Below are positions 14,326 through 24,110 of a DNA stretch of 64,000 bases, piece after piece. The stretch's first letter is position 1. Each line of letters starts with the position of its first letter. Both the position numbers and the translations under genes were made by a program. A model generated the notes under the pieces. The model saw only the letters and a list, made by a program, of their open reading frames with translations. It made no database searches and was not told where the DNA came from. This DNA is from Xanthomonas sp. SI (GTDB taxonomy: Bacteria > Pseudomonadota > Gammaproteobacteria > Xanthomonadales > Xanthomonadaceae), in contig NZ_CP051261.1 in the NCBI RefSeq assembly GCF_014236855.1, positions 3,224,001 through 3,288,000 of the forward strand, read 5' to 3'.

Positions 14326-14578
14326 ATGTTCCCTGCCCCTTGTAGGAGCGGCTTCAGCCGCGACCGGAACTACCTGGACACGGACATGCTGCACAACGCG
14401 CTGCCCACCAACCACAACCAATCGCTTGATCGGCAATGCCTGTCGCGGCTGAAGCCGCTCCTCCAGGTTGGCCGTCTGCGTCGGACTAGCGCGGCAACAC
14501 CCGGCCGATGCCGCTGGCGTCGATCTCCGCTGCCGCGGCGTCCAATGCCGTCGCCACGGTGGCCGGATCGAAGCCGAT
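14326..14578. repeat. Upstream copy of a ~252-bp tandem duplication (contains a tyrA tail fragment)
   Basis: From ATGTTCCCTGCCCCTTGTAGG (14326) to about 14578 the sequence matches 14595-14846 almost base for base, with an offset of 269 then 268 after a 1-bp difference (CTACCTGG versus CTACTGG) and a handful of substitutions. The unit has an outward-in pair of REP elements (14341-14364 and 14449-14477), and then a copy of the last ~31 codons of tyrA on the minus strand (about 14486-14578). This copy has no gene upstream of it and is a non-functional tail. Confidence 0.9.
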
Positions 14579-14594
14579 GGATTGCGACAGCCAG

Positions 14595-14846
14595 ATGTTC
14601 CCTGCCCCTTGTAGGAGCGGCTTCAGCCGCGACCGGAACTACTGGACACGGACATGCTGCACAACGCGCTGCCCACCAACCACAACCAATCGCTTGATCG
14701 GCAATGCCTGTCACGGCTGAAGCCGCTCCTACAGGTGGCCCGCCTGCGTCGGACTAGCGCGGCAACACCCGGCCGATGCCGCTGGTGTCGATCTCCGCCG
14801 CTGCGGCGTCCAATGCCGTCGCCACGGTGGCCGGATCGAAACCGAT
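14595..14846. repeat. Downstream copy of the ~252-bp tandem duplication (overlaps the real tyrA 3' end)
   Basis: Second copy of the unit, 16 bp after the first. It holds the inverted REP pair TGTAGGAGCGGCTTCAGCCG (14611) and CGGCTGAAGCCGCTCCTACA (about 14716-14735), which could fold into one long hairpin after the tyrA stop at 14754. The rest is the genuine 3' coding end of tyrA. Confidence 0.9.
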
Positions 14847-15866
14847 ACGGAAATGCAGTTCCCCGGCCGGCGTGCGCGAGGAATGGATCGAGGCCAGGCT
14901 GACGCCGTGGCGCTCGAACACGTACAACAAGGTCCGCAGCGAGCCGGCACGGTCCTCGGGCAGATAGACGCTGAGCGTGAGCTGCTCGGTCAGGTCCGCG
15001 AGCAGATAGCCGACGCGCTCGTAACTGTAGTTGCCGTGCGCGATCGCCGCATCGCCCAGCGCCTGGCGATTGGCGTCGAGGAAATCGGCGCGGAACTGCG
15101 CGCGCGCCGCATCGTCGCCGCGACCGACCTGCTCGCGCAGCCGCGCCAGTTGCGCGATCAAGCCGTCGAGCACGCCGCCGACATGCGGGTTGCCGAACTG
15201 GATGTCTTCGTAGATCGCCGGATTCAACGCCAGGATGCGCGCGATGATCGCGGTATCCAGTTCGAACGAGGCCGAACGATAAGGCATCAACGCCTCCAGC
15301 GACCCCAGCGTCGGCGCGTGCTCGCGCAACACGCCGGCCTGCGCCAGATGGCTGGCGTGCACCATCGCCTGCACCAGTGCCATCACCTGGTCGTGGTGAT
15401 CGGGCGTGCTGCGCACGCATTCGGCTTCCAGCGCCGTGCACAGCTGCTGCAGCCACGCGCTCCAGCGCGACAACCGCGCTTCGCACACCACCAGCACGCG
15501 GCCTTTGAGCGTGGGCGACTTCGGCGGCGCGGTCATCGGATGCAGCCCTGCCACCTCCGCCTGCGAGGCCAGCATCGCCGCCACCGGTTCGCGCTTGACC
15601 GAGGTCACGTCCAGCCACAGCTGATCGCGTTCGCGCCCGCCGGCGCGGCGCACGTAGTCGCCGATCAGCGCCGGCGTGTGCCGGATCGGCGCGGAGAAGA
15701 TCAGCACCTGCGCGCGCTGCAGCAAGGCATCGGGATCCAGCGACTGCGGATCGGCCGGATCGTGGCCGACCACCTCCAGTTGCATGCGCTCGCGGAAGAA
15801 TCGGCTCAGCCAGCAGCCATAGGCGCCGGCGCTGCCGACGATGCCGACCACCGGGCGCAGGCTCAC
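14754..15866 (-). CDS. tyrA: Prephenate dehydrogenase with C-terminal ACT domain
   Basis: Oxidative decarboxylation of prephenate to 4-hydroxyphenylpyruvate in tyrosine synthesis. It is 370 residues from a GTG at 15866. The N-terminal nucleotide-binding motif is VVGIVGSAGAYGCWLSRFF; catalytic-domain blocks include GLHPMTAPPKSPTLKGR and the helical dimerisation region with HASHLAQAG. The C-terminal ~75 residues (AGSLRTLLYVFERHGVSLASIHSSR) form an ACT domain, which suggests allosteric control, probably by tyrosine. No chorismate mutase domain is fused. The GTG overlaps the pdxY stop (GTGA), so the two are coupled. The 3' end is partly duplicated downstream. Confidence 0.85.
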   Translation of the reverse strand: MSLRPVVGIVGSAGAYGCWLSRFFRERMQLEVVGHDPADPQSLDPDALLQRAQVLIFSAPIRHTPALIGDYVRRAGGRERDQLWLDVTSVKREPVAAMLASQAEVAGLHPMTAPPKSPTLKGRVLVVCEARLSRWSAWLQQLCTALEAECVRSTPDHHDQVMALVQAMVHASHLAQAGVLREHAPTLGSLEALMPYRSASFELDTAIIARILALNPAIYEDIQFGNPHVGGVLDGLIAQLARLREQVGRGDDAARAQFRADFLDANRQALGDAAIAHGNYSYERVGYLLADLTEQLTLSVYLPEDRAGSLRTLLYVFERHGVSLASIHSSRTPAGELHFRIGFDPATVATALDAAAAEIDTSGIGRVLPR

Positions 15867-16771
15867 GCCAGGCGCTCCACGGCGAAGCGCAGCGGCGTGG
15901 CCAGCGCCGCCGGCGCGGCGGCGAGCACGTCCAGTTCCTCGTAGCCGCTGGCCAGGGTCGCTTCCAGCGCCGCATGCACGCCGGCGATGGCGCGGCCGAT
16001 CGCCAGTTCGAACGCGTCGCCGCGCAGCAGGAACGCGACCAGCAGTGCCATCAGCACGTCGCCGGTGCCGGCCACGTCCACCGGCAACAGCGGCGAGCAC
16101 CAGCGGTAGACCGCCTCGCGGCTCACCGCCAGGGTCACCAGCTGCCCTGCGTCGCCACTGACGCTGTGCGCCAACACCCACTGCGGCCCGCGCGCCAGCA
16201 GCACGCGCGCCGCGGCGATGGCATCGTCCTGGGCCAGCGCCGGCAGGCCGGTCAGGCGGCCGAGTTCGAACGCGTTCGGGGTGACCAGCCAGGCATGCGG
16301 CAACAGTCGTTCGGCGAACACCACTTCCAGGCCCGGCTCGACATAGGGGCCGGTATGCGTATCGCCGATCACCGGATCCAGGCAATAGCGCAACGCCGGG
16401 CACTGCGGCAGCGTGGCGTCGAGCCAGTCGGCGAACGCAGTGCCGTTGCCGACGCTGCCGAAATAGCCAGACACCAGCATCCGCGCACGCTGCGGCAGGC
16501 CACGCTCGCTGGCGCCGAGCAGCAGGTCGGCGAACCAGTCCGACGGCAGCACCTTGCCGCGCAAGGTGTCGTAGAACGGCGCATTGCTCAGCAAGGTGGT
16601 CGGAATTTCCGCCACGCGCAGGCCCAGCGCGCGCAGCGGCACCGCCGCCGCGCTGTTGCCGGCATGGCCGTAGACCAGTTGCGACTGCACCGAGATCACG
16701 TCGATCGGCGAAGGCCCGTGCGGACGCTGGCGGCGGCCGTGGAGAAGATGGCTGGCAGTGGATGCGTTCAT
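15863..16771 (-). CDS. pdxY: Pyridoxal kinase
   Basis: Salvage enzyme phosphorylating pyridoxal to pyridoxal 5'-phosphate; ribokinase-like fold, 302 residues from the ATG at 16771 (a GTG two codons upstream is also possible). Family blocks: ISVQSQLVYGHAGNSAA near the N terminus, DPVIGDTHTGPYV, TPNAFELGRLTG, and the anion-hole/catalytic stretch VDVAGTGDVLMALLVAF, where GTGD carries the catalytic Asp. It overlaps tyrA by 4 bp. PLP is needed by the aminotransferase acting after TyrA, a possible but unproved reason for the pairing. Confidence 0.9.
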   Translation of the reverse strand: MNASTASHLLHGRRQRPHGPSPIDVISVQSQLVYGHAGNSAAAVPLRALGLRVAEIPTTLLSNAPFYDTLRGKVLPSDWFADLLLGASERGLPQRARMLVSGYFGSVGNGTAFADWLDATLPQCPALRYCLDPVIGDTHTGPYVEPGLEVVFAERLLPHAWLVTPNAFELGRLTGLPALAQDDAIAAARVLLARGPQWVLAHSVSGDAGQLVTLAVSREAVYRWCSPLLPVDVAGTGDVLMALLVAFLLRGDAFELAIGRAIAGVHAALEATLASGYEELDVLAAAPAALATPLRFAVERLA

Positions 16772-16817
16772 CCGCACATTCTAGGCCGCGGCAATCGACG
16801 GCGGAGTACCGGCGCGC

Positions 16818-17525
16818 TCAGGGGTTGCGCAGGAACACCACGTAGCCGCGGAACCACGGATTGTCCCGCAGGCCCTGCGGCGGCTGCCAGTCGCCGCCCT
16901 GCAGCAGGCCGATGCGGAACGGCACCTGCAATCTGCCCAGCCTGGCGACATAGACGGGATAGTCGGGAATCACCGCGCGTCCCTGGTAGATCTGCAGCAC
17001 CACCTCGTCGACCACGCCGCGCAATCCGGCCAACGCCTCGGCGCGGCCGTTGACGCTCCAGTCCAGCAGGCCGGTGATGCCGAGCTGGTAGTCGGCCGGC
17101 AAGCGCCCGCGCAAGGTGCGCAGGAACGCCACGTACTGCTCGAGGTGGCCGGTCCCGGCGTCGAAATCGATCTGCAGGCCGGCCACGTCGTTGCCGGCCG
17201 CGCGCCAACGCTGCAACTGCAGCAGCACCGCGTCGAACAATGCCGGCGTCCAGTCGATGCGCTCCACCCGCAACACCATCCATACCTGGCAGTGGCGCAG
17301 TTGCGGCAACGCGGCGCGTTGCGCGACCAATCTTGCCGGCGCGTCGGCGTCCAGCGGCACCTCGGCCTGCAGCAGGTACACGCGGCGCGCGTTGGCCAGC
17401 ACCGGTTGCGGCCGCACCCCGGCCCACAACCAGAACGCATCGTAGCGGCGCGCCTCCACCGGCGCGGCGTTGGCCGCGACCATCGTCAGGCACAGCGCCA
17501 ACAGCACGGCGCAGCGCACGCGCAT
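16818..17525 (-). CDS. DUF3142 family exported protein
   Basis: A 235-residue protein from the ATG at 17525, beginning with a cleavable-type signal peptide (MRVRCAVLLALCLTMVAANA). The mature part has features of a TIM-barrel-like DUF3142 protein: FWLWAG near the start, VAGLQIDFDAGTG (possible acidic catalytic residues) and LGITGLLDWSV. Family function is unknown. It follows the 691-residue gene by 8 bp and precedes pdxY by about 46 bp on the same strand, so the four minus-strand genes may form one transcription unit. Confidence 0.75.
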   Translation of the reverse strand: MRVRCAVLLALCLTMVAANAAPVEARRYDAFWLWAGVRPQPVLANARRVYLLQAEVPLDADAPARLVAQRAALPQLRHCQVWMVLRVERIDWTPALFDAVLLQLQRWRAAGNDVAGLQIDFDAGTGHLEQYVAFLRTLRGRLPADYQLGITGLLDWSVNGRAEALAGLRGVVDEVVLQIYQGRAVIPDYPVYVARLGRLQVPFRIGLLQGGDWQPPQGLRDNPWFRGYVVFLRNP

Positions 17526-17533
17526 GGCGCCGC

Positions 17534-19609
17534 TCACCAGTAGTACTTCAGGTCCTGCGCCCAGGTCGAGGACGGGAATTCCCGTTTCAGGCGCTGGAAC
17601 CAACGCTTGCGCTCGGCCACCGGCACGTCATTGCCGCCGCAATCGTTGTTTCCGCTGGGCGCATAGCACTGGATGGCGCGGTACAGCGCATAGGCCCTGT
17701 CGTTGGCAGGCACGTTCGCAGCATCGATGACGCGTTGGTAGACCGGCAAACGGAAATACGCAGCGCCGGGAAATTGCGAAGGCGCTCCGCCAAGCTCGGC
17801 GGCCGGCGGTTGCCAGTTGATCGGCAAGTCATCCCAGTTCATGACCCGGACCAACTCGGCCACGCACAACTGCGCATGGGCGTCGGCGGGGGCAGCGGCC
17901 AGGGTCTTGGCCACCGCCTCGATCGCCGGGCATGCATCCTCGCCCTGCTCGAATGTGCCGGAGAACACCGCCAGCGGTGGCGACGACTGCGGCAACCAGT
18001 AAGGCCCGAGCCGGGGCTCGCTGCTGTCGAGCGGGACGTCGGCGAGCAGCACGCGATCCTGCAGGAACGCCTTGGACTGGCCACGCGAAAGCTCCTTGTA
18101 CAGCAGCACGAAGCCGGCCAGTTCGCGTTCGTGCGCCGGCACGCTCGGCGCCAGCGCGTGGCGGCGCAGCAGATCGGCACCGGCGGCATAGATCAGCAGC
18201 TGGTCGCGGATGGACTGGTTGACGATCGGAGAATCCGCGGCGAACACCTGGTCGAGCGCACGGTCGCGCTCCAGGCGCCGCGCCAGCGCCAGCTGCACCA
18301 GCGGTTGCTGCACCCCAGGCTCGGCGCTGCCGAGCAGGCGCCGCCAGTAGGCCGCCAACTCCGGCGCACCGCTGTCCTCCAGCGCCAAGCCCTTGAGCAT
18401 GGCCGTGGCGAAGGCCACGCTGCCGCGCCTGCTTCCGCCCTGGCCCGTCTCCAGCAGGCGCAGCGCCTGCGTCGGCGACCCGGCCACGTAATACTGGTAG
18501 CTGGACAGCAACAGCGCGAACAGCTCCGGTTCGTCGGCGAAGTGCGGCCGCTGCGCCTGCAGCGCGTCCAGCGACAGTCCCTGGCCGTTGCTGCCATCGC
18601 CCCCGCGCATCGCCTTGAGATCGGCCACCGCCAGCAGCAGCGGCGTGGTCAGCGTCGCAGGATCGACGCTACCCAGCAGCTTGTTGTCGATTTCCTGGGC
18701 CAGCTCCGGGTCGGACAGGCCGCGCTGCGCGGCAGGCAGCCGCAGCAGCCGCTCGTATTCGGCTACCAGTTTCCCGGTGTCGCCGCCGAGCCAGTACAGC
18801 CGCCGCATCAATCCATGCGCCGAAGCCGCGTAGCGCCCCTGCGGATAGTCGTGCAGGTACTGCGCGAACGCCTGCTCGGCGCGCGCCAGCGCGGCCTTGT
18901 CGAACTGCATCGGCTCGCGCTGCACGCCGTATTCGTCGAAGCCATCGACCTGCGCCGCATTGAGCGCCACCCGCCCCGACATGTAGCGCGCCGTCTCCCT
19001 GATCCAGGGGTCGGCCGCCTTGGCCAGCGCATCGAAGCCCTGCGCGGACGCGTCGAAGGCGCCGGCGTAGAACGCGCTGGCGGCCTGCAGGTACTGCGCG
19101 AATTCCCTGCCTGCGGCCGACGACACGCCGTCCGGCGCAGCGATTTGCTGGTCCGGACACTGCGCCGGCCGCGCCTGGGCCAAGTGCGCTTTTTCCGCCG
19201 CCGGCACGCGCGCGTTCGCGTTCAGCGCGTCGTTGAACGCGCTGACGCCGCGTGCATTGCTGTTGCAGCGGTTCGCCTCGCCATCGAGCACCCCATCGGC
19301 GGCGGTGGCCTGATCGGTCGCCGGCGCTTGCAGCGCCTGGACCGCCGCCTCCCAGGTGAACGCCGGTTCGAGCGGGCTGGCAGGCGCCACCGCCGGCGCT
19401 GCGCCATCGCGCATCAACAGCAGCAGGTTGACCCGGGTGTCGCTGCCCGGTGCCAGCGCGACGGTGTTCTGGCATCCGCTGTAGTCGCCGAAATCCAGCA
19501 GCAGGCTGGACTCGCACCCGGCATCGGAACTGGCGAGCGCGGGTGCGGCAAAGCAAGCGCACAGCAGCAGCGCGGCAAGGCGGGCAACAACGGAACGGCC
19601 GATATCCAT
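17534..19609 (-). CDS. Large exported helical-repeat protein, unknown function
   Basis: A 691-residue protein from the ATG at 19609. It has a signal peptide (RLAALLLCACFAAPALA, about residues 9-26). Two Cys lie in the first ~20 mature residues (GCESSLL, SGCQN). From about residue 165 to the end it is rich in Ala/Leu helices of TPR/Sel1-like character (for example AASAFYAGAFDASAQGFDAL, ALARAEQAFAQYLHDYPQG), typical of a periplasmic solenoid. I do not recognise the family by name. The coupled DUF3142 gene (8-bp gap) probably shares its role. Longer in-frame extensions to 19801 lack a signal-compatible start. Confidence 0.75.
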   Translation of the reverse strand: MDIGRSVVARLAALLLCACFAAPALASSDAGCESSLLLDFGDYSGCQNTVALAPGSDTRVNLLLLMRDGAAPAVAPASPLEPAFTWEAAVQALQAPATDQATAADGVLDGEANRCNSNARGVSAFNDALNANARVPAAEKAHLAQARPAQCPDQQIAAPDGVSSAAGREFAQYLQAASAFYAGAFDASAQGFDALAKAADPWIRETARYMSGRVALNAAQVDGFDEYGVQREPMQFDKAALARAEQAFAQYLHDYPQGRYAASAHGLMRRLYWLGGDTGKLVAEYERLLRLPAAQRGLSDPELAQEIDNKLLGSVDPATLTTPLLLAVADLKAMRGGDGSNGQGLSLDALQAQRPHFADEPELFALLLSSYQYYVAGSPTQALRLLETGQGGSRRGSVAFATAMLKGLALEDSGAPELAAYWRRLLGSAEPGVQQPLVQLALARRLERDRALDQVFAADSPIVNQSIRDQLLIYAAGADLLRRHALAPSVPAHERELAGFVLLYKELSRGQSKAFLQDRVLLADVPLDSSEPRLGPYWLPQSSPPLAVFSGTFEQGEDACPAIEAVAKTLAAAPADAHAQLCVAELVRVMNWDDLPINWQPPAAELGGAPSQFPGAAYFRLPVYQRVIDAANVPANDRAYALYRAIQCYAPSGNNDCGGNDVPVAERKRWFQRLKREFPSSTWAQDLKYYW

Positions 19610-19852
19610 GGCGGGCTCTGCAAGCGAGATGCGCCGCGATCGGCGTAGCGGCATGTTCGCATGCCGGACCGCGCCACGGACGGTGACGCGGCGCAAAGGG
19701 CGCACGCTAGCGATGCGCGCCAGCGCGGCCGCGCCGGCAGTGCACCGGCGCTGCCATGCTGAAAGGATAAAAAGGTCATCCGGTCCCCAGAACCACTTCA
19801 CCCCCGGCAGGTGCGTTCACCGCCGTAGTTCAAGGGCTGGGATTGGGAATGC

Positions 19853-20044
19853 GGGATTGGGGATTCGTAACAGCAACACCGCGGCGTCCCCTCCCGCACC
19901 CGGCATTCGATTCGCAGGCAATCGACCGCAATCCCGAAAACCGAAAAGGCACGTACCGGGCTCTCGCCCTGCACGTGCCTCTTGCATCGTTCCACACACT
20001 CTCGACCGCCGCTCGGGACCCGCCGTTGCGAATCCCCAATCCCC
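19853..20044. repeat. Inverted copies of a GGGATTGGGGATTCG repeat
   Basis: GGGATTGGGGATTCG at 19853-19867 is matched by its reverse complement CGAATCCCCAATCCC at about 20029-20043. They frame a ~160-bp spacer that also holds the dnaJ terminator. The same motif family recurs elsewhere in the window (near 21205, 24029, 29928, 47510 and 48225). The rest of the 445-bp gap 19610-20054 shows nothing recognisable. Confidence 0.75.
19944..19980 (-). terminator. Probable terminator of the hrcA-grpE-dnaK-dnaJ cluster
   Basis: On the minus strand AGGCACGT ... ACGTGCCT forms an 8-bp stem, with an inner GGGC/GCCC stem, and is followed by TTTT. It lies about 75 bp downstream of the dnaJ stop. Confidence 0.7.
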
Positions 20045-20054
20045 ACTCCCGGCT

Positions 20055-21194
20055 CTACGACGTCATCCGGTCCCAGAACCCCTTCACCCCGTCGATGAAG
20101 GTCGCCGACTTCGGCGAGTGCTTGCGCGCGTCCTCGCCGGTGAAGGTGGATTCGAATTGCTCCAGCAGCTTGCGCTGGTCGGCGGTCAGATTGACCGGGG
20201 TTTCCACCACCACGCGGCAGTACAGGTCGCCTTCGCTGCGGCTGCGCACCGAACGCACGCCCTTGCCGCGCAGGCGGAACAGCTTGCCGGTCTGGGTCTC
20301 GGCCGGAATGCGGATCTCCGCCTCGCCGCCCAGCGTGGCCACGCGCACGGTGTCGCCGAGCGCGGCCTGGGAGATGCGGATCGGCACTTCGCAGTGCAGG
20401 TCGTCGCCGTCGCGCTGGAAGATCGCGTGCTCGCGCACCCGCACTTCCACATACAGATCGCCAGGCGGGGTGCCGGCCGGACCGGCCTCGCCTTCGCCGG
20501 ATAGGCGGATGCGGTCGCCGTTGTCCACACCGGGCGGGATCTTCACCGACAGCACCTTGGTTTCCTCGACGCGCCCGGCGCCGTGGCAGGTGCCGCACGG
20601 GTTCTGCACGATCTGGCCGCGCCCGGCGCAATGCGGGCAGCTCTGCTGCATCGCGAAGATGCCGCGCTGGATCCGCACCTGGCCGCGACCCTGGCAGGTG
20701 GTACAGGTCTCGACCTTGCCGTCCTCCGAACCGCTGCCATGGCAGTGTTCGCATTCGCCCAGGGTCGGAATCTCGATGCGGCGCTCGATCCCGGCCACCG
20801 CCTCTTCCAGATCCAGTTCCAGCACGTAACCGATATCGGCACCGCGCCGGGCCGCACGGCCACCACCGCCGCCGGCACCACCGAAGATGTTGCCGAAGAT
20901 GTCGCCGAAGATGTCGCCCATGTCCGGGCCGCCAGCACCGCCACCGCCGCCCATCCCGCCCATGCCATGCTCGAACGCGGCATGGCCGTGTGCGTCGTAC
21001 ATGCGCCGCTTGTTGCCGTCGGACAGGACTTCGTAGGCCTCCTTGCACTCCTTGAACGCGGCTTCGGCAGCTTGGTCGCCCGGGTTGCGGTCAGGGTGGT
21101 GCTTCATCGCGCAACGGCGATAGGCCTTCTTCAGCTCGTCATCGTTGGCGGTACGGGCCACGCCCAGCACTTCGTAGTAGTCGCGTTTGCTCAT
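20055..21194 (-). CDS. dnaJ: Chaperone DnaJ (Hsp40)
   Basis: Co-chaperone that delivers clients to DnaK and stimulates its ATPase; 379 residues. The J domain has the HPD motif ([10 protein letters not shown], about residues 31-40). A Gly-rich region follows (about 75-115). The zinc-binding domain holds four CxxCxGxG-type repeats, with [24 protein letters not shown] and CGTCHGAG all present (about 145-210). Then come the two C-terminal beta domains. It lies 151 bp after dnaK on the same strand in the order hrcA-grpE-dnaK-dnaJ. Confidence 0.98.
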   Translation of the reverse strand: MSKRDYYEVLGVARTANDDELKKAYRRCAMKHHPDRNPGDQAAEAAFKECKEAYEVLSDGNKRRMYDAHGHAAFEHGMGGMGGGGGAGGPDMGDIFGDIFGNIFGGAGGGGGRAARRGADIGYVLELDLEEAVAGIERRIEIPTLGECEHCHGSGSEDGKVETCTTCQGRGQVRIQRGIFAMQQSCPHCAGRGQIVQNPCGTCHGAGRVEETKVLSVKIPPGVDNGDRIRLSGEGEAGPAGTPPGDLYVEVRVREHAIFQRDGDDLHCEVPIRISQAALGDTVRVATLGGEAEIRIPAETQTGKLFRLRGKGVRSVRSRSEGDLYCRVVVETPVNLTADQRKLLEQFESTFTGEDARKHSPKSATFIDGVKGFWDRMTS

Positions 21195-21290
21195 GGCTGG
21201 GAATGGGCGATGGGGAATGGGGAATGGTTCAAAACAGGCATCCTGTAGCGATTAGTCATAGCGGCAATGAAACCGGGAACCTTAAAACGG

Positions 21291-21322
21291 CGAAGGAGCG
21301 GAGCCTGAGCACCGCTCCTTCG
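21291..21322 (-). terminator. Hairpin between dnaK and dnaJ
   Basis: An 11-bp perfect stem CGAAGGAGCGG / CCGCTCCTTCG with a 10-nt loop, followed on the minus strand by CCGTTTTAAG. It lies about 25 bp past the dnaK stop. It could be a terminator or attenuator that lowers dnaJ expression relative to dnaK, or a processing/stability element. Confidence 0.65.
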
Positions 21323-21345
21323 AGAACCGATTCCCTAAGGCTGGA

Positions 21346-23265
21346 TCACGCCTTCTTGTCATCCTTGACTTCAGTGAACTCGGCGTCGACCACGTCGTCG
21401 CCGGCGGCCTGCGCACCGCCCGGAGCCGCGCCCGGCTGCTGTTCGCCGGCGGCCGCGGCCGCGTACAGCGACTGACCGGCCTCTTCCAGCGCCTTGGTCT
21501 TGGCCTCGATCTGGCCCTTGTCGTCGCCCTTCATCGCCGTTTCCAGGTCCGCCAGCGCCGACTCGACCTTGCCGATCACGTCGCCGCCGACCTTGCTGCC
21601 GTGCTCGGTGATCGCGCTGCGGGTGGCGTGGATCAGGCCATCGGCCTGGTTGCGCGCCTGCACCAGCTCATGGAACTTCTTGTCTTCCTCGCGGTTGGCT
21701 TCCGCGTCGGCGACCATCCGCTGGATCTCGTCGTCCGACAGGCCGGAGCCGGCCTTGATCTCGACCTTCTGTTCCTTGTTGGTCTTCTTGTCCTTGGCCG
21801 ACACGTGCAGGATGCCGTTGGCGTCGATGTCGAAGGACACCTCCACCTGCGGCAGGCCGCGCGGCGCCGGCTCGATCCCGGACAGGTCGAACTTGGCCAG
21901 CGACTTGTTGTAGCGGGCCTGCTCGCGCTCGCCCTGCAGCACGTGCACGGTGACCGCGGACTGGTTGTCCTCGGCGGTGGAGAAGGTCTGCGAAGCCTTG
22001 GTCGGGATCGTGGTGTTCTTCTCGATGATCTTGGTGAACACGCCGCCCAGGGTCTCGATGCCCAGGCTCAGCGGGGTCACGTCGAGCAGCAGCACGTCCT
22101 TGACGTCGCCGGCCAGCACGCCGCCCTGGATCGCCGCGCCCAGCGCCACGGCCTCGTCGGGGTTGACGTCCTTGCGCGGCTCCTTGCCGAAGAACTCGGA
22201 CACCGCCTGTTGCACCTTCGGCATGCGGGTCTGGCCGCCGACCAGGATCACCTCGGTCACGTCGCTGGCGCGCAGGCCGGCGTCGTTGAGCGCGGTGCGG
22301 CACGGCTCGATGGTGCGCTTGACCAGGTCCTCGACCAGCGCCTCGAGCTTGGCCCGGGTCAGCTTGATGTTGAGGTGCTTCGGGCCCGACGCGTCGGCGG
22401 TGACGTACGGCAGGTTGACTTCGGTCTGCTGCGAGGTCGACAGCTCGATCTTGGCGCGCTCGGCCGCATCCTTCAGGCGCTGCAGCGCCAGCGGATCCTT
22501 GCGCAGGTCGATGCCCTGGTCCTTGTTGAATTCCTCGACCAGATAGTCGATGACGCGCTTGTCGAAGTCTTCGCCGCCCAGGAAGGTGTCGCCGTTGGTG
22601 GCCAGCACCTCGAACTGCTTCTCGCCGTCGACGTTGGCGATCTCGATGATCGACACGTCGAAGGTGCCGCCGCCCAGGTCGTACACCGCGATCTTGCGAT
22701 CGCCGCCCTGGCCCTTGTCCAGGCCGTAGGCCAGCGCCGCGGCGGTCGGCTCGTTGATGATGCGCTTGACGTCCAGGCCGGCGATGCGGCCGGCGTCCTT
22801 GGTCGCCTGGCGCTGGCTGTCGTTGAAGTACGCTGGCACGGTGATGACCGCCTCGGTGACGGTCTCGCCCAGGAACGCCTCGGCGGTCTTCTTCATCTTC
22901 TCCAGCACCTGCGCGGAGATTTCCTGCGAGGCCAGCTTGCGCCCGTCGGCGGTGGCCACCCAGGCGTCGCCGTTATCGTGCTGGACGATGCCGTAGGGGA
23001 CCAGGCCGATGTCCTTCTGCACTTCGGCGTCGGTGAACTTGCGGCCGATCAGGCGCTTCACCGCGTAGAAAGTGTTCTTCGGATTGGTGACCGCCTGGCG
23101 CTTGGCCGAGGCGCCCACCAGCACTTCGCCGTCCTTGGTGTAGGCGACGATCGAGGGCGTGGTGCGGTCGCCTTCGGAATTTTCGATGACGCGGGCTTTG
23201 CCGCCGTCCATGATCGCCACGCACGAGTTGGTCGTGCCCAGGTCGATGCCGATGATCTTGCCCAT
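21346..23265 (-). CDS. dnaK: Chaperone DnaK (Hsp70)
   Basis: ATP-dependent chaperone, 639 residues, family length. Phosphate-binding blocks are [14 protein letters not shown] at the N terminus, [13 protein letters not shown] (about 195-207) and [13 protein letters not shown] (about 338-350). The substrate-binding domain and a helical lid end in an Ala/Gly-rich tail, followed by the characteristic [13 protein letters not shown]. It is the third gene of the hrcA-grpE-dnaK-dnaJ cluster, 149 bp after grpE. Confidence 0.99.
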   Translation of the reverse strand: MGKIIGIDLGTTNSCVAIMDGGKARVIENSEGDRTTPSIVAYTKDGEVLVGASAKRQAVTNPKNTFYAVKRLIGRKFTDAEVQKDIGLVPYGIVQHDNGDAWVATADGRKLASQEISAQVLEKMKKTAEAFLGETVTEAVITVPAYFNDSQRQATKDAGRIAGLDVKRIINEPTAAALAYGLDKGQGGDRKIAVYDLGGGTFDVSIIEIANVDGEKQFEVLATNGDTFLGGEDFDKRVIDYLVEEFNKDQGIDLRKDPLALQRLKDAAERAKIELSTSQQTEVNLPYVTADASGPKHLNIKLTRAKLEALVEDLVKRTIEPCRTALNDAGLRASDVTEVILVGGQTRMPKVQQAVSEFFGKEPRKDVNPDEAVALGAAIQGGVLAGDVKDVLLLDVTPLSLGIETLGGVFTKIIEKNTTIPTKASQTFSTAEDNQSAVTVHVLQGEREQARYNKSLAKFDLSGIEPAPRGLPQVEVSFDIDANGILHVSAKDKKTNKEQKVEIKAGSGLSDDEIQRMVADAEANREEDKKFHELVQARNQADGLIHATRSAITEHGSKVGGDVIGKVESALADLETAMKGDDKGQIEAKTKALEEAGQSLYAAAAAGEQQPGAAPGGAQAAGDDVVDAEFTEVKDDKKA

Positions 23266-23414
23266 TGGATGACTCCTGAAAATTTCTGGTATCCGGCCGC
23301 TGCCGGGGTCTGGTTCGGATATAGGGATGGCCGCAGGTCATTCAAGCCATCACCGCAAATTAGCGTTCTGCCGCGGCCGCGCCGGATTCAGGCGCGGACC
23401 GCTGGCGGCACGCG

Positions 23415-23936
23415 TCAATCGTGCTTGGCGACCACCACCAGCGCCGGCCGCAGCAGGCGTTCGTTGAGCAGGTAGCCCTTCTGGAACACCTGGATCACGT
23501 GGCCGGGGGCGACGCCGTCGGCCTCGGCCTGGCTGATCGCCTGGTGGTGCTCCGGGTTGAACGGCTGCCCGGTCGGGTCGAGCAGGGTCAGGCCGTTGTC
23601 GGCGGCGACCTTGAGCAGCTGCTTGTAGGTCAGTTCCAGGCCATCGCGCAGCGGGCTGGGTTCGCTGCCGGCGGCGCTCAGGCCGGCGTCCAGGCTGTCG
23701 AACACCGGCAGCAGGTCGCCGAGCAGGCGCTCGTTGGCGAACTTGCGCGCCTGTTCGACGTCGCGGGCGATGCGCTTGCGCTGGTTTTCCAGGTCGGCGC
23801 GCTCGCGCAGCACGTCGGCCTTGAGCAGCGCCAGCTCGCTGCGCAGCGTCTCGATCTGCGCCTGCAGCGGATCGGTCGCCGGCTGCTGGGCCTCGGACAG
23901 GTGTTCAGAATCGAATTCGGGGTGGTCTTGGTTCAT
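23415..23936 (-). CDS. grpE: GrpE nucleotide-exchange factor
   Basis: Exchange factor that releases ADP from DnaK; 173 residues. It has an acidic N terminus ([17 protein letters not shown]), a long coiled-coil helix ([25 protein letters not shown]), the family block [22 protein letters not shown], and the C-terminal beta domain ending [24 protein letters not shown]. It lies between hrcA and dnaK, with a 174-bp gap to hrcA that holds a GGGATTGG-type repeat around 24029-24058. Confidence 0.97.
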   Translation of the reverse strand: MNQDHPEFDSEHLSEAQQPATDPLQAQIETLRSELALLKADVLRERADLENQRKRIARDVEQARKFANERLLGDLLPVFDSLDAGLSAAGSEPSPLRDGLELTYKQLLKVAADNGLTLLDPTGQPFNPEHHQAISQAEADGVAPGHVIQVFQKGYLLNERLLRPALVVVAKHD

Positions 23937-24028
23937 TTCCGGTTCCCTGGCGGGAGATGCACCCGCCCTACCGGACCACCTATGTGGGCGTACGGGGCGG
24001 ATTCAAGATGCTGTGTTGCATCTTCGGG

Positions 24029-24058
24029 ATTGGAGATTGGGGATTCGGGATTGGTCGG
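24029..24058. repeat. GGGATTGGAGATTGGGGATTCGGG-type repeat between hrcA and grpE
   Basis: Three imperfect tandem copies of a 7-8-bp unit (GATTGGG/GATTCGG). This is the same family seen near 19853, 29928 and 48225, here in the 174-bp spacer of the heat-shock cluster. Confidence 0.65.
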
Positions 24059-24110
24059 AGCGGCGCCACGGCACGCGCCGGCTGCCATATGCCCGCTCCT
24101 CCCTGCCCGG

